From positions 128,989-192,988 of the forward strand of contig VSDK01020448.1 in assembly GCA_009767595.1 (NCBI GenBank): a DNA stretch of 64,000 bases, read 5' to 3'. This document shows positions 60,471 through 64,000 of the stretch, in pieces. The translations under genes and the position numbers were made by a program. Below the pieces are notes generated by a model. The model searched no databases. It was not told the DNA's origin and saw only the letters and a program-made list of their open reading frames with translations. The first letter of the stretch is position 1. Each line of letters starts with the position of its first letter. The stretch is from Symbiodinium kawagutii. Lineage: Eukaryota; Sar; Dinophyceae; Suessiales; Symbiodiniaceae.

Positions 60471-60782
60471 TCAGCTATGAATCCGAGAAAATTCTGGCCA
60501 AAGCAAACCACGAAAGCCCTGCAACGAAACATGTAACTCAGTGAAGTGAAAGCCCCGCAACTTTTCGTCCCAAAAAAGAACGCGGTCACAGTCCGAATCC
60601 CCGCTGTGCCTTGGAGCCAGATCTACTGCCCTGGCAACAGCTACCGCACTCAACGTGGGCAGTGGGACCTGGTGAACCTCTCTACGCTCGCACCTGCCCA
60701 CGTGGCCGCGTCCTTGGAGACCTAGGCAAGGAGGCGAAAGGTTCAGGGAAGAACAAACGGGAGCAAAAAAAAACATATTCAT
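60471..60782 (-). CDS. Putative coding island, unknown protein
   Basis: A minus-strand frame of about 103 codons ends in a stop at 60471. It includes LSAVAVARAVDLAPRHSGDS and RVLFWDEKLRGFHFTELHVS. Composition is protein-like, and both the Arg-rich and aromatic parts look coherent, but no family was recognised. Splice boundaries are not defined, so part of it may be intron. Confidence 0.35.
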   Translation of the reverse strand: MNMFFFAPVCSSLNLSPPCLGLQGRGHVGRCERREVHQVPLPTLSAVAVARAVDLAPRHSGDSDCDRVLFWDEKLRGFHFTELHVSLQGFRGLLWPEFSRIHS

Positions 60783-62807
60783 TAGTACTTATTTATTAAT
60801 GATTCTTTACTTTTGAAATATCTATCTTTATTGATGCATTTGATTTGTTATTTATCGATTTACTTATTTACTCATCTAATTAGTATGGAATACATGTAAG
60901 ATATATATATATATATATGTACATGTACAATTTACCAAAGACATTTCCCCAAAAAGAATTGGATTCTCTTGGCATAATGTCGCATGGACTTTCTGGGCTT
61001 CCAAACGCAGTCGGGGAAAGTCCTCCTGGTGGGTGCAGTTGAGAGAGCTGTGGAAGGCTTTCTGCTTTGCTGCTGCCTTGAAGCAATCCCACGTGAAGCA
61101 TAGGAGGCAGCTTGTCAAGTCTGAATTGGAGTATGACCTCTCCCTGATTGATTTACCTCAAGTGCCATATTATTATATGATGTTTACTCTGGACATCTCT
61201 GGACACATTGACATCAGTCAACACTTTGAGATGGTGGTGCGATTGCTCTTTTTCACCTGCGTGACAGGAGTATGTGAGGCAAGAACGTTTTTGACACATG
61301 TATGTACCTAGATACATGCCTAATCACATGCCTCACTACATATATATATATATATATAGATATATAGAGTGTATATACATACATGTATCATAGCATGTAT
61401 TTCCAATTTGAATCAAGATAGAATATTTACTTCAACGGAAGAATTTAGATGTAAGGAATACGAAGACACGCCACTGTTGGCGCCAAGTCACTGAAATCAG
61501 AACCACGAGCGGCAGAAGGCAATGCACTGCAGCTCTTCGGGCGCGGAACTGAGTTCCTGGGAGGAGCTCTTTGCAAAGACTAAAGAAGAAGAAAAATAAA
61601 AAAAGAAGAAAAAGAAGAAGGAGAAAAAGAAGAAGAGGAAGAAGGAGAAGAAGAAGAAGAAGAAGGTTCTGGAAGATAAGGAGACAAAAAGAGTTAGGAA
61701 AGCAACAATTCAGAGTCTAGGGATAGAAGAAAGGAGCTACTTGTGTAGAAAGGAGTAGAAAAGAGTTCAAGTTGAAGCACTACTGAACAGCTGAGTTGTT
61801 CTGGTCTTTGGAGAAGCAGAAAAGAAAACGAACTGAGTTGAGCACTGAGCAAGGAGAAACTGAAAGAGAAGGGAGAAGAGCAAGGAGCCGAATGGAAGGA
61901 GCAGAGAGAAAGAAGAAGAGCATCAAAACAGAAAACCAAGACAGAAAGAACGGAATGAAAAACAAAAGTAGAAACTTAGAAAGTTCAATAGTAAAAGTAA
62001 AATGAGAGTCAAAAAGTAGACCACTCAGTGGATGTGCCCGTGACAAAAATGTGTCATGCAAAATGCACAATGGGAGTTCTGTCACAGAATCACCTTGGCC
62101 TCAGTTCCGAACACGGCAGAATGCCGAATGGAAAAGATTCGTCCAAATCTTTGAATATCAAGAAATTCTAGGCACAATACGCCAGTCTCCTCGCGTGTCC
62201 ATCTCCTTGATACAACGAACGGGATTCTTGATCTGTGGAATCTGATTACCAGATACCAGGCCTATCAGAAACCCCAGTACAACGCAACTGCCCTCTGCCA
62301 ATCTTGCGACTTTAAACATCATCATTTTTCAAGGGGCCAATCCGCTTCAACTACCGGAGCACTCGATTTCGATGCAAATTAAAGTTGTGTCGAATGCAAT
62401 GTCTGTTGCATCGAATTCTTTACCAAATCTGCTCCACGAAGGTGCTGAGGAGCCAGCGAATCCAACTCTTGTGTTTTCGTGCCAAATCTGCAAATACGGA
62501 AAGCGTCATGGGGGCACCGCTGCGGGGCGTTCAAATCGGGCACGATGGATGATGGCACTTAGCAACAGCTAGGCTCAGGTGCATGAACCATACAGCGTAA
62601 GTGCTAGCATTGGAAACTCTTGCCCAATGAATACGCGTATATCTAAATATGGATGTTTATGATTCCTTGAGTGCCATCCAATTCTCACAAGCTAATGTAA
62701 TGAAAATACAAATATGTATCTGTGTAAATGTGTACATCTGCATACAAATCATTAAATAGAAACCATTTTGAAGGTATGCTGACAGTTCTACCGCTGTGAA
62801 AATCTCT
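60783..62807. other. AT and purine tracts, no gene resolved
   Basis: Contains TA tracts (60901-60918, about 61340-61357) and a GAA/AGAAGG purine tract (about 61581-61664). A minus-strand frame at about 60960-61090 reads KAFHSSLNCTHQEDFPRLRL and may be an exon, but a second frame over the same bases is also open. Confidence 0.4.
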
Positions 62808-62903
62808 TCACTGACACTCTCTGGCCGTGTTCTCTGACAGCTTCACCTTGCGCAATTTTGGCCGCAGGGTTTCGACACCGTGGAGCTTCACTCGGTTGGA
62901 TAC
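62808..62903 (-). CDS. Putative terminal exon, unknown protein
   Basis: A strong acceptor (pyrimidine-rich TTGTTCTGCTTGTTCAG) precedes 31 codons and TGA at 62808-62810. The peptide starts VSNRVKLHGVETLRPKLRKV and ends ENTARECQ. A second frame through the same bases stays open past it, so the call rests on the acceptor and composition. No family recognised. Confidence 0.4.
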   Translation of the reverse strand, partial: VSNRVKLHGVETLRPKLRKVKLSENTARECQ

Positions 62904-64000
62904 CTGAACAAGCAGAACAAGCAGAACAAGCAGGTTGATACAACGAATTTCGAAGACGAGGAACGATAGGAACAAGAGAGGAACGTGTTGAAAAATGTTG
63001 AGAACATGTAGGATGGCAGTGAACTTGCATCTCTTTCAATTGCGCAGAAATGAGGCAGGTACTTTTTTGATCCCAGAAGGTCTAACCAAATCAACAGCAC
63101 ACAGGAAGCAAAGGCTAATGGTTCTTCTGTGCAAACTCTTTTGACACTGCACCGTCAGAACATGTGCCTCTTTCACCGACAGTGACAACTTCATGCAGGC
63201 GATATTGCGAAAGAACGTCCAAAAGAGTTCAAAATCACTACGAAGCTCACTTCTGACTGTTTTACTGTGACAAACATGTTTTTGAAAAATCAGCACATAC
63301 TTCGACGCAAGCTTCACTCTAAACCCGACGTTGTCTTGTTTAAGTTACTTAAGTGGATGTGAACGTACATGACATATATATGTTTCATTATGTTTCTGTG
63401 TTTCAATTCGTGTCTTGGTGTACTGTCCCTGTTTTGTCGCCTGATAAGTCAGGAGCTTTTGGCGGCCACGACGCAGCCTGAAAAGGAACTGCTTCAGGCT
63501 GAGGACTGCCCAAGTTTCCCAAAGCTTCCATGGAAACTGCCGCCTAAAGACGCTGGGGGAGCTGATGAGTCCCTGTTGCTAGGCCAAAACGCAGTCTGTT
63601 TTTGCCGCTTTCATGTTTGTTGAAAAACAGGTCGACCCGGCAGCTGCATCGAACATGGCTGGAAGTATCTTCAGTCAGTGTTTGTGTCTGTGTGAAGTGG
63701 TGCATGTATGTGTGCGTGCAGAAGTGCTTTGAAATGCTTCCTTTATTTTGAAGCCAAGAACTAGTGATTGTGACCTGATATTTGCTTTCGCTCGGGGCTC
63801 TTCTCTGCAGTTGTCTTCCAGTCCCTGTTCGGTTTGAAAAGAAAAAGCATTAATGAAGTTTTTCCAGTGTCACTGAGCAAGCACATGACTTCAAGGAAGC
63901 TCACTGTAGTGTGAGTGAATACTGATACAGGAGAAATCTGGGATGATGCTTGATGTACATTCTATGGGCACTGGTGAGGGAAAGGGTGGGAAAAGACGGA
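62904..64000. other. Unresolved right end
   Basis: A plus-strand frame at about 63440-63610 reads ELLQAEDCPSFPKLPWKLPP and could be an exon on the opposite strand. Nothing else was supported. Confidence 0.3.

Overview
The window reads as nuclear DNA of a dinoflagellate, plausibly a Symbiodiniaceae-like member of the Suessiales (the taxon is inference). Coding sequence is broken into many exons of about 23-103 bp. Introns carry GT, GC and GA donors, and most junctions read AG|G on both sides. All genes I could reconstruct lie on the minus strand. One gene is a tandem array, simple repeats are abundant, and a large Ty1/copia element sits inside a host intron. Gene models were assembled by hand from reading frame, intron phase and recognised family motifs. 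Most simple long reading frames here are not genes.

Layout from left to right. (1) 1245-11630: three complete tandem minus-strand copies of a nuclear gene for mitochondrial ATP synthase subunit c (atp9). Each has eight exons with the same seven intron phases. Intron 5 of the middle copy holds two minisatellites and a 608-bp assembly gap. (2) About 12457-12711: two exons of a GNAT-type acetyltransferase. (3) 14603-19087: a partial gene joining a RING-CH-type zinc domain to kinesin-light-chain-like TPR repeats. (4) About 19-37.8 kb: mostly unresolved, with exon-like islands and simple repeats. (5) 37877-57890: one FAD-dependent oxidoreductase gene of at least 20 exons. (6) 38113-46414: a complete copia retrotransposon with identical 208-bp LTRs, a 5-bp target-site duplication and an uninterrupted 2568-residue polyprotein, inserted in the last intron of that oxidoreductase in the same orientation. 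(7) About 58-64 kb: a (GAT)64 tract, purine tracts and a few exon-like islands.

The host genes have no evident pathway in common. Subunit c forms the rotor ring of mitochondrial ATP synthase; the FAD protein is a redox enzyme of unknown substrate; the RING-CH/TPR protein is probably a ubiquitin ligase. The most unusual object is the copia polyprotein. It carries a methyltransferase-like module between protease and integrase, and a C-terminal extension after RNase H with a membrane segment, a probable coiled coil and a His/Cys cluster.
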